From the NCBI RefSeq assembly GCF_042242105.1, contig NC_092033.1, positions 6,708,408-6,772,407 on the forward strand: a DNA stretch of 64,000 nucleotides. The letters run 5' to 3'. The notes beneath the pieces were generated by a model. That model searched no databases, was not told the origin of the DNA, and worked only from the letters and a program-made list of their open reading frames with translations. Source of the DNA: Pempheris klunzingeri (lineage: Eukaryota; Chordata; Actinopteri; Acropomatiformes; Pempheridae). A program made the translations under genes and the position numbers. Every line of letters begins with the position of its first letter. Position 1 is the first letter of the stretch. Shown one piece after another: positions 35,461 to 48,240 of the stretch.

Positions 35461-38400
35461 TATACAATAGGCACCCATGTTAACCCACAAATGAGGCATA
35501 TGTCTGTGTGTGTTTTCTGAACTTTCTATGAGTTCAAATGGGTCATTTGGGCTCAGCAGACCGGAGGAAACACAGACAGGACAGTCTCTAACACCACCCT
35601 CACAACCCACCTACATCAGGAAGAGTGGGTGAAAGCAGAGGCACTGACTGACGTTAAGAGAAATACAGATGGAGCCGAGGCAGCACACGTGTTTGAAAAC
35701 CACTTTCAGACTGAAAAGAATCCCAAGGGAGAGAGTGGAAGACGGAAGAAAAGTCCAGAAGACAAGATTAATGTTTGAAGCTGAGCTTGCATGGGACAGA
35801 AAATATGATTATGTCAGCTCAAGGGATATTGCTACTGGTAAATGGAGAGGGGTTTGAAGAATAAGAAAGTCATACAAAAACTACAATAATCCATGCTGCA
35901 CCTTTGAAAAACACAATGTCCCAGCCTCTGACCCTCAAGACCTTGAGGCAGCACATTCTCTACCTGCACTGCCTGCCTGGAGAGGTTCCTAATGCTCCAA
36001 TAACATTGGACAAGCCATTGGGGATGGAAAGAGTTCAGACCTCCAGAGGAAACAAGGGCCACTGTGTTACAGAGAGAAAGTGAGAACAAGCAGGGGAGGC
36101 TGCAAAAACAAAAAGGAGCCTTTTCTCCTTAGCTTCTTCCAGAAAAATGTAAAAAATTCAACTTCCATCCAAGTTGCATGCATTGGTACCATATAGGCAG
36201 GGAGGCAGGAACAGGCAGAAAGTCAGTCGGTCAGTCAGGCAGTAAATCACAGTAAGAAACAGTGTCAAAGAGTTGGAAGGCAAGAGCATGGAGCAGGCTT
36301 AAAGGTGAGCGTTTTTTTCCTCTGCAAGCCAACCTCCCAGCAGGCGGACCATACTTTGTTTCCTTTGGTCTGAGTTTCCTTTATGTGTGGAGTGCTTGCC
36401 CAAAAGTATGTGGCTGGTTACCATGTAACATACCCGCCATCTAGCTATAATAAAGGGGCAGATACAAGGAAAGAATGACTGTATAGACTATGAGGATGTA
36501 AAGAGAAGCCCTGACTCCTGACCCAGAGGATGAGACAGTGACATAGACAGACATATACTGTGTATGTAGAGAGAGCGAGAGAAAGAGAAAAAGAGAGAGA
36601 GAGAACTCTCACATATCCCTGAGAGCCTAATTGAAACCAGACACAGTCATTTCTGCAGAGGAGGAGAGGCAAGTTTAGAGACAGAAAATGACTTTTTTCA
36701 GACGGGGTCAGAGGTGTTGAACTCACATACACAAACCTCACAAAGAGAACCTTTCTAATGGAAACAAGCCAAATTGTGTGCCTTTGTGTTGTCCTCCTTA
36801 TACCCCTGAGAAATCTGTTTTCTCCTAATCTCTTGAGGCCAAACATACCCGCGAGAATAGAAACTTCAACCCTTGAAAAGAGGTCACCGTCCCATGCAGT
36901 GACCCGCCAGCTTTCAGCTGATGTTACACATGCACCAGTGTGGTCTCCCCCTGCTTCTTGGCTATGTGTGATCATGTTCTGAAACCGCTGACTACAAAAC
37001 ACTCAGCTCCATCATAAAACATTAAACACGGGATTGCTGTAGAGCTAAAATGTGTCAGGTTTCTAAATTCTGGGAGTTGGGGAAGCGATTTATTTCTCTG
37101 TTATGTAATAATATGTGTTCTTCTCTATCAAAAATCTTGAGTGTCTTGCAAATTGCTTCATTAGAATGAAGGAGTTAAAAAAAACTGTCATGAGATGTTT
37201 AACAGAGCTCACACACACATACACATGCACACACAATGTCTTCCCCACCAACCAGCTATGCTGATTGCTATGTATTGGCGCCAGACACATCTGCACCGTA
37301 AACACACGCGCACACACATGCAAAAGGCACAACACACATACTTGAGGCATAATTCTCCCACTACAAACTCTCACTTCTTTTGCTACAAAGTGTTCCACTT
37401 GCACTTAACTGCAGCACGCTGAAACAGCAGAAATTTAAGTAAAGGGGATTCTCGCACTTTGTAATCACTAAACTTGCAAGTCAAGCTTTTTTGTCTTCCC
37501 CTCTTTGGGTGCAGGATTCCAGAGTGGAGCCACACGTTGCTCCGCTCTGCGCTGCGTGAGTCTGGAATTTTACTAACACTTACACAGGAGCATGTAACTC
37601 AATGTGCAGCTGCACATATTGCTGCATTCACACACAAATAGATGCTTTAAGAACCTTTAAGTGTTCACACCATCTGTACAGTAAGCTGTGCAGCCCTTCC
37701 TCTTGAACATTTTGTAAACTTGCCCTCAAATTCTGGACATCTCTGCAAAAAGAGTGTTCTGACAAATTTTAAGTGTCCCAGTCCTAGCAAGAGTTGGCTA
37801 TGTGTTCAGCGAACATGAGTCATTGGGGGACATGACTATCCGGAGTTCCTTACAGTACAAAGAGGGTCCAAGTGGGTAAATTAACCCTTTGCTCTGGCAG
37901 AAGTGGGGCTTTTTTTGTTGAGCTGCACAGGGAGCTGAATGCCTAGTCGTGTGAGTGTGAGTGCTTTTAATGGATGGTGTACGGGACCACAAGCCAGTTA
38001 CATAACAAAAGTAGTAAGGAAGCATCTAAAATTAGAGGTGTTTTTTGCATAATTTCTCTGCTGTTAAGATGAAATCAAGAACAACCTCAGGGCGCTATGA
38101 CCCTCCATAAACTTGGCACAACGTCAACAGTTGCCCCTTTTGAAAAGAGCAATTTCAGCAATTTCACAAATACTAAGCTGGCACAAGATGCACTGAAAAT
38201 ATAATGAATACAATAGCTAATTGTTTGTTTTTTCAATTTTAAAGAACAAACCAGTGTAGCAGCAAAATGTAATGAATTAAAATATTTGCATCTTCACATT
38301 TGTAATTCTATTATGCTTATACAAAGTCGCTGCAGATGATTTCATCAATGTCTGACACTGAACACATGCTCTAATGTTGTGTTGCTGCAACTTATCTTTA

Positions 38401-38867
38401 AATTACTCATCATGGAGCACTTAGTCAGTTCTCAACATGACTGGGTTGGAGTCATTCTTTGTCTGCAGCATACACTATCAGTGTATGCCTACAATGTCCA
38501 AGGAACAAAGGAAAAAAGGAAAGAGGAGAGGGAAGTCACACTTCTTGTAAGACTTTCGCTGAATATTCAAAGAAATAAGCAGACACAATCATTTGATGGA
38601 GTTTTGACATATTCTGCAACCTAATAACCCTCTCACACCAAGATTAAAATAATATGCTGTGGTTTTCTCCTACCCTTCAGGGAATCACATTTTAAGACAC
38701 ACCAAGAACTAAACTGTGGTGCCAAACAACACTTGCCAAAAATATCCTTGCATATTGAATATTGCTTCAGGAATGACTGGGGATTTGCTGCTGCTTTCAG
38801 TTGAATAATCTTCTTCAGATAGACATATCTGATGCACTTTGGTATAATATGAAGTTTTCAGTCCTAC

Positions 38868-38957
38868 CTGTGCAGGGAGAGAATCTGGCTCGGGTTCGTC
38901 CACTAGGACCTGCAGATCTCCGGTTGGTCCCGCGTCCCCGGCTCCTAATCCTGTCAT
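38868..38957 (-). other. Candidate leader exon (possible lrrc17 5' exon or first exon of an unknown gene)
   Basis: A GC-rich 90-base stretch starts with ATG (38957) on the - strand and stays open for 30 codons (MTGLGAGDAGPTGD to LPAQ). It ends at a good donor (CACAG/gtagga). I do not recognise the peptide. Spliced to the lrrc17 acceptor at 29824 it would meet a TGA after one codon, making a 31-codon upstream reading frame rather than an N-terminal extension. The exon's local GC content and donor are the only support. It could also begin a different transcript or be chance. Confidence 0.35.
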
Positions 38958-39046
38958 GAGCGCTGTGTCTAAGCCAAGAAAATCTGCCTGGCTGCCTATA
39001 AACTTAGAGCCTGGAGTGAGGGACGAACGACTCGCTGCTTCTCCAA

Positions 39047-39076
39047 TCTCTCTCTCTCTCTCTCTCTCTCTCCACT

Positions 39077-39115
<39 letters not shown>

Positions 39116-39157
39116 GCTGCTTGTGCTAAGTGATTGACTACTGTCTTATACAACCTG

Positions 39158-39191
<34 letters not shown>
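39047..39191. repeat. Three CT microsatellite blocks
   Basis: (CT)n tracts at about 39047-39072, 39082-39113 and 39161-39191, separated by short unique spacers. They lie just upstream (on the - strand) of the candidate leader exon at 38868-38957. Confidence 0.95.
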
Positions 39192-39193
<2 letters not shown>

Positions 39194-42100
39194 TTACTTT
39201 TCACCCACTCAGCTGGATCACACTGAGAATGTGAAGAGAGAGACAGACTGCGAGGCTGATTCTCAAAGGAGCCACAAGGCTGAGTCTGGTGAAGCATTAC
39301 ACTCACAAACACACACACTCACACACGTGGAGGAGGGCTGCAACCCTGCACCGCTCCCCTCTCCCTCTGTTATACCAATGGGCTTCCTCCAGGATATGCT
39401 GCTGGCTGGCCTGAAGGACTGAGAGGAAGAGAGTGAGAAGAGAGTGAGAGAGATCAGGCACCTTGGTGGCACAGAGGCCAAACACTGACCCACCATCACA
39501 AACACCCTGTGTGCCTCTATCCTGTTCCATGTGGTGTGATGCTCCCAGCAGAAGGGACCTCAGAAATGTAAATTTTAGAGATTTTGTTCCAAAATACCCT
39601 CAGTCCACATCCAACATCTGTCTTTGATCACTGCTTCATTGGAGGATCTCTCCTTTGTTATTAGGCCTTGAACTGTGTTACTATGATGTTGCATGCAGCG
39701 CTTGTGGCTTTCCAGGATTTTGTGCCACCTATCATCAGGGCTGCCTCATAGTACCTCATAGTAATGGAAGAGGTGGATCCAATCACTGATGCTATGTTTT
39801 ATTCTGTTCTGCTTCTTTTTAGCTATGCTAGCAGCGGGGCTTTAGGAATAGCAGTGTTGCTTTGGTCCAGACTGAAATATCTCATTAATTGTTCGACAGG
39901 TTGCCATCAAATTTTGTTCAAGATGTTCATGGTTCCCACAAATAAATCCTACTGACTTTGGTGACCCCCTGCACCGACTTTTTGCTTTGTAGTTACTGAG
40001 TGACTGTAACGGCCATTTTACCATATTCTATATCCGTCACTTATTCTTAGAATCTTAGTCCAGGAGGCAAATGATGAAAATGTTGAACAAGTGTTAATTT
40101 GAAGATACAGGGCATAACGTCACAACAGCTAAAATTCTCCAAAAGTTACATCTCAGCATGGACCATTACCAAGTTAGTCTTCAGTCTGATGCTGGAGAAT
40201 GAGTGGAAGAATATTTGCCTGACATGATGTCTTCAGGCCTTTTATGAATTAATTTCATTCTGATGGCTTTCTGATAGTGTTGTATTGTACTGCTATTTTA
40301 CATTAAAGTCTACAGCAAGGGTTGTTTGTTTTCTCCCAGATTCAGTTCCTGGATGTGCCGAAGTGATCTATTGAATGAAAAATCTTAGGCATTCATGACC
40401 GCAAAGCAATTTGCAATCAGTGAATGCTTAACTTTTCATCAGGCACTATCATCAGGTCAAAATATAATTTAATTGGTCCAATACTATGATCAAATACCCT
40501 CAAAATAATGACGTTCCCATTGGCCTCAACTATACTTTGCGTTTAGTGCCGAGTAGCAAATGTTAGCATTCTAGTACATTTAGCGAAAGAAAAAACATAC
40601 TACTCGTGAAACATCAGCATATTAGCATTATCACTGTGCACATGTTAGCATTCTGACGTTAACTTTTAGTTCAAAGCCCTGCTGTGACAAAGTAAAGCCT
40701 CACAGCTGTTAGGAAGGATGTAGACCCATCTTGTTCCTTTCTCTGATGTAATCTACCTTATAAATACTGCAAAGCCTCTTTTACTGTCTGACATTTTAAC
40801 ATTCTTTGTCCTGGTTTCATCATTTGAAAGTCATTATTTAGCCAGGTGTTAGTGAGGCTATTAGAGTTTAACAGAGCTGCTACGTGTTTATAGACTCTTA
40901 TTCTCCTTGAATCCAATTTCTTTTTTCGTGCTGTTTGATTTCTTTGACTTTTCTGTGATGCATCATGTTTGAACTCCTGGTGTCTTATCGAGGGTAAAAT
41001 CTGTGTAATTGTTTTGCTGTGCGGCATGTTTCAAGTGTTTACTTATGAGCTAGTGAAGATTCCCAAAGTGACTGCATACTCTCTACCACTTGCCGCTAAA
41101 ATTAACCACTTGGCTTCTCTGACACAAAACAGCTACCACACAAATAGCTTCACCTATTAGTAAGGGGCATTCTGTGTAATTCTATTGTGCCAGAGCACAG
41201 CAATCCTGGCTAATCAACATACTGCAGCCTGCTCTGTCCCTCTCTTCTCTTCTCTTGATCAACAGTGAGTGAAACAGCTCCATATTAGGACCACCCTTCT
41301 GCACTGGCTTAAATGGATTGTTTACTGGCAAACACTTTAAACGGCTTGAGGGGCACTTACATCAGTACAGTTGTTAAGTAAGCAGGAGGAGGTGGGATGG
41401 AGACCTGTAGGCTTTTCTGTTAAGCCTATAAAAGAGTCAACCTGTCTGTTTTGCAACTTACAGTGTACTTACAGAAGTCCCCCTGCAAACATGCAAGAAC
41501 ATACTGCGCACACACATCTGCAAAATCTTGCCTAAAAGGAGAAAGAATACAAAATGACATCCATGTCAACTGCAAAATTCGTTTTCTCTGTCAAATCTGT
41601 GCATGCACATATTTCAGTTTGTGATTGTGTGTGCACATTCAGGTCTGGTAAGAAGGGCTGATTGTGCGCCAGGCCAGCTGTGGTGCCAGTGGGGAGAGAG
41701 AGAGAGAGAAAGATGTGCGGCTTGTTAAAACTCTTCAAACACATTCTTTAAAGAGCCGAGTCGACTTTTGAACCCAATGCATCATTTTAAGGCATTTTTA
41801 TAGCCTTGGTTACTATATAAATGTCTAAATAAAACACTGATGATAGCAAAATGTGTGAGCATGTCTAATTTTGTCAGGCAGAGCAGTTGAGAGGCATGTT
41901 TATCCTGATAATGATAATAATATCTCTACTAGATAGCATCAAAAAAACAAAGCTTACAGAATCTGAAGCAAATTTCAAGTCAGTTTGTTACACTGACATT
42001 AATGACAACCAATGGCTTTCTGGGAGGTAGGAAATCCACCTTAATGCCATTATAATTTATCCTAATTGTACACTTTGGAGACTGGTTGACAGTTATGTAA

Positions 42101-42240
42101 TGTAAACAAGACAAACTGCCCTCTAATTAGGCTTACCCTGCATTTCCTCCTTCTCCAGTGGGAAAACACATTGTAAATGGTGGTTGCACCGCATCTCTGC
42201 CCCAAGAGTAGAAGAACAACTCCCAATCTTCTGTCATTTA
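39192..42240. other. Non-coding DNA with dispersed repeat
   Basis: No exon was recognised. The main content is a long copy of the 'gctaacatgctaa' family (39820-40730). Short open frames here show no domain. Confidence 0.5.
39820..40730 (+). repeat. Dispersed 'gctaacatgctaa' family, longest copy
   Basis: Blocks in order: gctatgctagcagcggggct, tggtccagactgaaatatct, aggttgccatcaaattttgt, tttggtgaccccctg, then after a divergent stretch acttttcatcaggcactatc, tagcaaatgttagcattcta and aagcctcacagctgtt. The unrelated-looking 40000-40420 may be an insertion into this copy. Confidence 0.65.
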
Positions 42241-42244
42241 GAGA

Positions 42245-42483
42245 AAATGGCGCTGGAGACGGCTGCTGTCTCTTGATCTCCTCCTCAGCTCCAACACCAA
42301 AAACATGCAGGCTGAACTAAGAACTTCCCAGTCCAGGACCCCTGCCCCCTGGAGACACTACTGTCATCAGCCTGATCCCCGGGGACGGGACGGCCTACAG
42401 AAAGGACGTCTGCGCCCAGCGGTGCAGGGAGAGGGCCAACAGCATCATCAAAGACCCCAATCACCTGAGCCACAAACTGTTCT
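42245..42483 (+). mobile_element. LINE (L2-like) ORF2 C-terminal fragment, left part of a split copy
   Basis: One frame reads TTVISLIPGDGTAYRKDVCA then RCRERANSIIKDPNHLSHKLF. The RA..I..DP.HP.H.LF pattern is typical of the end of ORF2 in fish L2-like LINEs, where it is followed by a LPSGRRYR-type motif. Here the sequence stops at the LF and gypsy-derived sequence begins. A matching LINE 3' end appears at 43772. Confidence 0.5.
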
Positions 42484-43771
42484 AGTGATGCTTCTGTGGG
42501 TCACGTTATTCACTTCAACTTCGCATTTACTATTCTCAGCTGGGGCGCTTAATTTCCAGGTGTCCAGTAAAAGACAAGGCTCATCAGTGAAGAGAGGGTG
42601 GTAGTGAGCTAAACCACTTCTTCTGTTAATCCCTCTCATACCCTCACCCCTGCACGGCTCATTACTTCTTCCCACACTCTCTCTCACCCTGTGTTGGTGG
42701 ACTCTGGAGCTGATGTGAGTTTTACGGACTAGGGTTTCGTCAAAAGACTTGGATCCATTGCCCAAGCTTTTAGAAGCTAATGCTTTGGATGACCTTCTCC
42801 TCTGCTGAGTCACTCACCATACCCAACAATTTCCAACTCATTATTACTGATAATCACTCTAAGATCCTAAGTTATCACCTTTTTGACTCCCTGTCATCCC
42901 CTCATTCTGGGTTTCCTTTGGCTCACAAAACATAACCCTCACGTGACATGGTCCATAAGTTGACGTTTTATAGTTGGGGCAAGGATTTGCTCAAATATCT
43001 GCCTTCGGACAGTTTCTGCAGAGTCCCCATGCAGCATCCCCTCTGCCCTGGCTCTCATTCACATATGTCACCACGCCTGGAGCCGGGCTCGACAGGTGCT
43101 CCATCGAAGCCCAGCCTATGGTAAGAGGATGGCAGATGACCGACGAATCTACACTCCCTCCTTCCGTCCCAGGCAGAGGGTGTGGCTGTCCACTCGGGAT
43201 CTTCCTGTACGATTGGAATCACACAAATTAGCTCCCCAGTTGGTGGGCCCCCTCCCTGTGTCAAAGGTGATTAATCTAGTGGCTGTGCAACTCAGACTTG
43301 TCAGGTCATTGAGGGTCCATCCTACGTCCCATGTTGCCCGTATTAAACCTGTTAAGGAGAGTCCTTTGCTTTCATTCTTTCATTTCCTGTTTTACTTTGT
43401 CATACTGATACTTCACCTCCTGCCCTTGTGTGTTTCCCGTCTGTGTGATTGGCTGATTACTTTCACCTGTCCCTCACTTTCCTCCCCTTCCCAGTGTATT
43501 TAGTCTAAGTGTTTCCCCTCTCTGTGCCGGTTAGTCTTTGGGCCACTGTGTCAAACGTTCCAGCATATCTCTACTCATGTTTAGTCATTTAGTGTTACTG
43601 TCTTTTGATTATTTATTGTGTCATTTAACCTTCTCCTCGATGGATTAGTTCTCCAGACTGATCATCTGTGTACCAAACATTTTTCCAAGTAAAGACTGAT
43701 TTTGATTTCAACAGCTGGGAATTTAAGTCTTGCTTTTGGGTCCTTTGTCTTTGTCTACAGCAGTTGTTACA
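42484..43771 (+). mobile_element. Ty3/gypsy retrotransposon remnant
   Basis: A protease-like segment LVDSGADVSFTD with the DSGA active-site motif is at about 42694-42729. It is followed by SLIITDNHSKILSYHLFDSP-like sequence, and from about 43020 by TYVTTPGAGLDRCSIEAQPM. The integrase C-terminal region RPRQRVWLSTRDLPVRLESH to SLRVHPTSHVARIKPV is at 43160-43360. Nearly all of the reverse transcriptase, RNase H and integrase core is missing between these parts. From about 43381 the sequence resembles a fish gypsy 3' LTR, ending in gtcctttgtc ... gttgttaca (terminal CA). Stops are frequent and no 5' LTR was recognised, so it cannot be active. Confidence 0.75.
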
Positions 43772-43985
43772 GTTCTGTGTACTGCAGCCTGACATCTATT
43801 CTATATGCAGTACCTTATACTTATGTATTTTAATTTCTGCACTACTTTTACGTAATGTTCTTTTCCATTTTCATAAGAGCATTGTTGGAGGTAGCCTAAG
43901 ATTCAAGATTTTCATTACAACTGACTGCTTCACTGTAATTGTTGTGCATACGACAAATAAGGAAGTTGAAACTTGAAACTATGTC
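43772..43985 (+). mobile_element. LINE (L2-like) 3' end, right part of a split copy
   Basis: It begins with GTTCT, the same five bases that end the left LINE part at 42479-42483. It continues through a T-rich region (tgcactacttttacg) to tgtgcatacgacaaataagg and ttgaaacttgaaact, the kind of 3' tail found on fish L2-like LINEs. Confidence 0.55.
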
Positions 43986-46900
43986 TTGTTGGAAGAACGA
44001 CAAACTTCTTCCTCTAGTCTCTTGTGTACACACACAAGTTGTGTGGGTGACTTGGATGAAAATTAAGCAGGAGTCTTCCCAACTGCACTTACACTTTCTG
44101 AATTATGAATATGCTATCATTGCACCTTGTCTGCTAGATATGTAAATAGTCACGTTTTTACTAACACGCTCACAATGTCAATGCAAAGGGTCCTTTTTAG
44201 GCTCTGTGCAAAATCTCATAAATTGCCTTAAGTGGAGACTCTATTCAATATCAGTTGGGGCTGAAGATGAAATGTTAAAAAATGGAAAAAAATCCAAGCT
44301 TCTTCTGTTTATTTTGTGGGCTGGGCAGTACTAGGGCACGGAGGTAAGAGATTTTGGAACATACAGTAAGTCAAACTTTAACTGTAAAACTTGGGGGAAC
44401 AAATCTACAGTAGGATTATGAAAAATGTATCAGATCAGCTATGAGATGTTTGATGTACATGTTTTGTAAGTTAACTGCCTCTCCAGCTTTGTCTCCCCTT
44501 TTCTTGCCTCTCTCTGTTTGGGAACTATTCCCCTTTTCTGTCTGCATCTCTTTCTCTCTCCGTCAGTGTCCCATGCTCCTCTACCTGGCCACAATCCATC
44601 ACAGACTGGAAACGCATCGGAACAACACATGTACACACAAACGCAGCCGTACGGATGCATCTATTTAGACAAACCAGATGACCCCATATCTCCATCTGCT
44701 GCGGCTATAAACTTAAAGCCTATTTAATCAAAGAACTGTACGCTGAATCCCTCCCATTAAAATCCATCAGTCTGCAGCACTGATTCAGTCTATGCTCTAT
44801 AGGTAGTTGGTCACTTCAAAGACAGCAAGCATTAATCACCACTCATGCTTTCTTTTTCTTTATTTTCTTTCTCTTCTCACCATTATTTTCTCATTGTTTA
44901 TCTACCTTGTTCTGTCTTGCTGTGTCAGTGTCCTCTCCCCCCCGCCCCTCTTTCCACTCCTTTCGGTGATTTATTTGTTTTGCAGTTTTGGAGTGCTTTG
45001 CTGTGACGAAGAACAGCTAGGCGTAATGAAAGATAATATGAATATATCTCTAATATAAGTGCCGTGCCAGACTGAATAAATTGGAATGACTGTGCATTAC
45101 TAACACCAATAATTTCAATTGAGCATTACCCTGTGAAATATATGTCTGCTGTGTGTCTGTGGACAGACAAATGAAGGATGCAAAAAGAAAGATAAGAACA
45201 GAAGAAATAAACAAATAACAAAACCACAATCAATGAATTGTCTTCACATCTGCAGGATCGATTATGTATCACATAATAAACTGGGTGTCTGTTACAATTT
45301 GTTTCTGTGGGTGTCATGGTGCATTGAAAGATCATGACATATTACTATACTGAAGTGCACAGACAAATGAAGGTTGGATGTAGAAAGAATAAATAGAAGG
45401 AGACATTTAATACCTATAACGAGGTGTCAAAGAAGAGAATAACACATCTGCCTGTGCTGTAATGACTAAAAAATGACTTAACAGTGTGTTTAGAGTAATG
45501 CCTGTCATTAATCCAGACTAGCAGGAGGGTGAAAAGGGGACTGTTTGGATATGTTTTGTGCAATTTGCAAGTCTGTGCATGTCACAACTGAGAAATGAGT
45601 CCCATCATATTGCACTGTAAGTCTTTATGTTGTGCAACAAACTGAATTTTTTTGTTTCGTTTTGGCAGACAATTACAAGGAACTGTCAAGAGAGTGTAAA
45701 ATGGCTCATTTAAAAATAACAGATTAAAACGGACAGATAGTTAAATAAAGGATCAGTGATACGATGCAGGAATTAGAGCTCATAAATGGGAAGTATCGTA
45801 AGGGTTGTAGGTGATGTAGATGACATGTCGATGATTGTTGGAGAAGTGACTTTGTAGCCAAAACAATGTTAGTTTAAATCCCTAAAAGTGGATATTCCAG
45901 TGTGGAGCTGGTGGAGACCAAAGCAGAGGTAAAATAACCAATATCACCAACATGCACAGCTGGAGAGGCCTGAGAGCCCTGCCCCTGCAGGTGTTATAAA
46001 GAAAAATTGAAGCAACCAAAAATAGCATTTTCCCCATTGACCACCATTGTAAAAGAGACATCTGTAATGTTGGCAGCTCCAGCTATAAACACGATCAATT
46101 ATAGCCCTTTGTATTGTATATTTTTATCCATGTGGAGTTTTTTCAGTGATCTTGTGATAAGCCTAAACTCCCCTGTATTCTGTTGAAACAACTTACATTC
46201 TCTGTCTGTGTTAATGGCTAAAAACTGTCAAGTCAGCCATTTTATGATCATGGTCTTCTTTTGCCCCTAATGAACAAATCCCATTCAGAGTTATCTCCAT
46301 GTCCTGCACAGCTTGTCTCCCTAATGTGATAAAATAACAAGACGGTGAGAGAATGCACTTATCTCTCTCCTGGTGTGGAGAGATGCTTGTCTCTGAGGGC
46401 CCAAAGGCATAAAACTCTGCTGAACAAGAACAAGCTCATTTTAATTGCTACAACTTTGGGGAGTATTTGGTTTGGTGGATTAAACGCTTACAAATTCTCT
46501 CATCGGAACTTCTGGCAACTGCCTATCTTGACAGTTACTGAACTTACATATGACCTCTTTACACATTTTACTCATCCTTGTGTGCCTAGTGGACTACTGG
46601 TCAAAATCCTGTTTACACAAGCCTTGCAAGACCAGACAAAAGCCTAAATTACAGTTACAATAGCCCAGAGGCTACATAGCTCTTCTCCCTGAGGGGAGTA
46701 CGAAGTGAGGTCACTGACACAAGTTATCCAGCACCGGAAATTTCCCCTGCTGAGTAAACATTCGTCCAAGGAAGCACCATGTTTTCAGTGGCTGGAAAAA
46801 AAAAATGTAGATAAGTATTAATGTAAAACTCATTTGCATAGAGGATAGTCTGGTTGCTTCTGGGACTTTGTGTTGAGCTGCCAAGTCTGGGGGAGCTTAC

Positions 46901-47794
46901 TTTAAGAGGAGTCTCCAGCTACAAAGAGTCTGATGCATGACAGGATGTAGACAAAGGGTTTAAATGATCAGTTTGCATGTTATGACAGAAAGTAGCTGTT
47001 CCCCATCAAAGATGAAAGCTTATAAATAGGAACTTAAAGAGACATTTAAATGCATTTATCAGCTGAAAATTTGTCCTGTTTCTTTTTTTGTTTGTTTGTT
47101 TCATAACTGTGGATTTATTTTAAAAAGTTATGATAATGAAGATAATGCTATATGGGCTGCATTTTGTTATTATATAAACCACATAAACAAGAAAGTGAGT
47201 TTTTAAATGAATCACATTTTCTAAATTATATGCCTTTAAGACATTAAGGCCAATTCCTTAATTGCTTAAAGATGCTGAAAAAAATTCAGTCTTGTTGTTT
47301 ATTGTAACAACACCACATTAAACAGTTTCAATTATGAGGAGTGTGGTTAAATGTTGCCTTTGTGTGTTGGATAAGTGCTCTTTATTTTGTGTGATACACT
47401 CGGAAATATTGCTGAGACTTCATAATGTGTTTATGCGTAAAGTCTATGTCTGAAGTGTTCCCAGAACTCACCAGTGAATGGTCCACATGTGTTTATGAAA
47501 GTAATGACTATGTTATGGACTTCCTTCTAATTTTGAAAGCCACTTTTAGATAATCAACTTCATAATTGTCTTAATTTTGAACAGAAAACATATTGCGTGA
47601 AAAAGAAATCTAAAAGATGGAAACATTTTTGAGTGAGGTTAAAAAGATGAGGTACAGACATTTTCCAGGGAAAAGCCTGCAGGTTGAATCCAACAAAAAC
47701 ACATTTCTACATCCAGGTCTGTGTTGCTACTTTGTCCTTCTATCCCTTCCCTCCCTTACATCCGTCTTGTCAAAATAGAAAATATTTTTTCAGT

Positions 47795-48240
47795 ATTTAA
47801 AGCTGCAGTTGGTAGCATTTACAAGACAGTAGACTTCAGAGATTTTGCTTCAGAGTTTGAAAGAGTACAACTTCCAGCTCCCTCCCCCCTCTCTCAGGTG
47901 CACTTCAGTTCTGCCTCCAATGCCCCCTCCCACAGAGGAGGCTGTCATAGACTGCAGGCAGCAAGGAGCTTCCGACGCAGGCTGGTTTGCAATTTCACCA
48001 ATGTTCTCTCTGATTGGTTGTTTTCATTCAGGCACTCTTCACACGACTGCTTCTGTCACTTTTGATGACGAAAATCTGTCCAAACGTTTGCTGCTGTTAT
48101 TCTCATTTGCACAATTTATCATTCTCATCACATGCATACCCATTTCGAGCATACCCCAGCCTTATGTTGGCCAGTTTACTGATTTGCACAGCTGTCAAAA
48201 TGTTACCTAGCTCCGTCCATTAACACAAACTATCTGGTTA
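47795..48240. repeat. Possible dispersed repeat
   Basis: It starts tttaaagctgcagttggtag, a motif I associate with a fish dispersed element. The interior has overlapping open frames (up to 121 codons) without a domain. Only the motif supports the call. Confidence 0.35.

Larger units (their letters stand above)
29825..38867. other. Repeat-rich DNA, possibly lrrc17 leader intron
   Basis: No recognised exon. If the leader exon at 38868 is real, this is a 9 kb first intron of lrrc17. It contains an inverted-repeat element (30893-31264), a CA microsatellite (31629-31669), a copy of the 'gctaacatgctaa' family (33890-34280) and a CA/TA microsatellite (35410-35460). Confidence 0.5.

Noticed and set aside
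36445..37002. A 185-codon open frame on the - strand, the longest in the window.
   Set aside because: The C-terminal half is low-complexity Ser/Leu/Tyr from a CT-rich tract, no domain is recognisable, and there are no supporting splice sites or neighbours.
42285..42473. A 62-codon open frame on the - strand near 42.4 kb.
   Set aside because: The + strand of the same DNA reads as LINE ORF2, so this is its shadow.
47721..48210. Two overlapping frames of 114 and 121 codons.
   Set aside because: They lie in sequence that looks like a dispersed fish repeat and show no domain.
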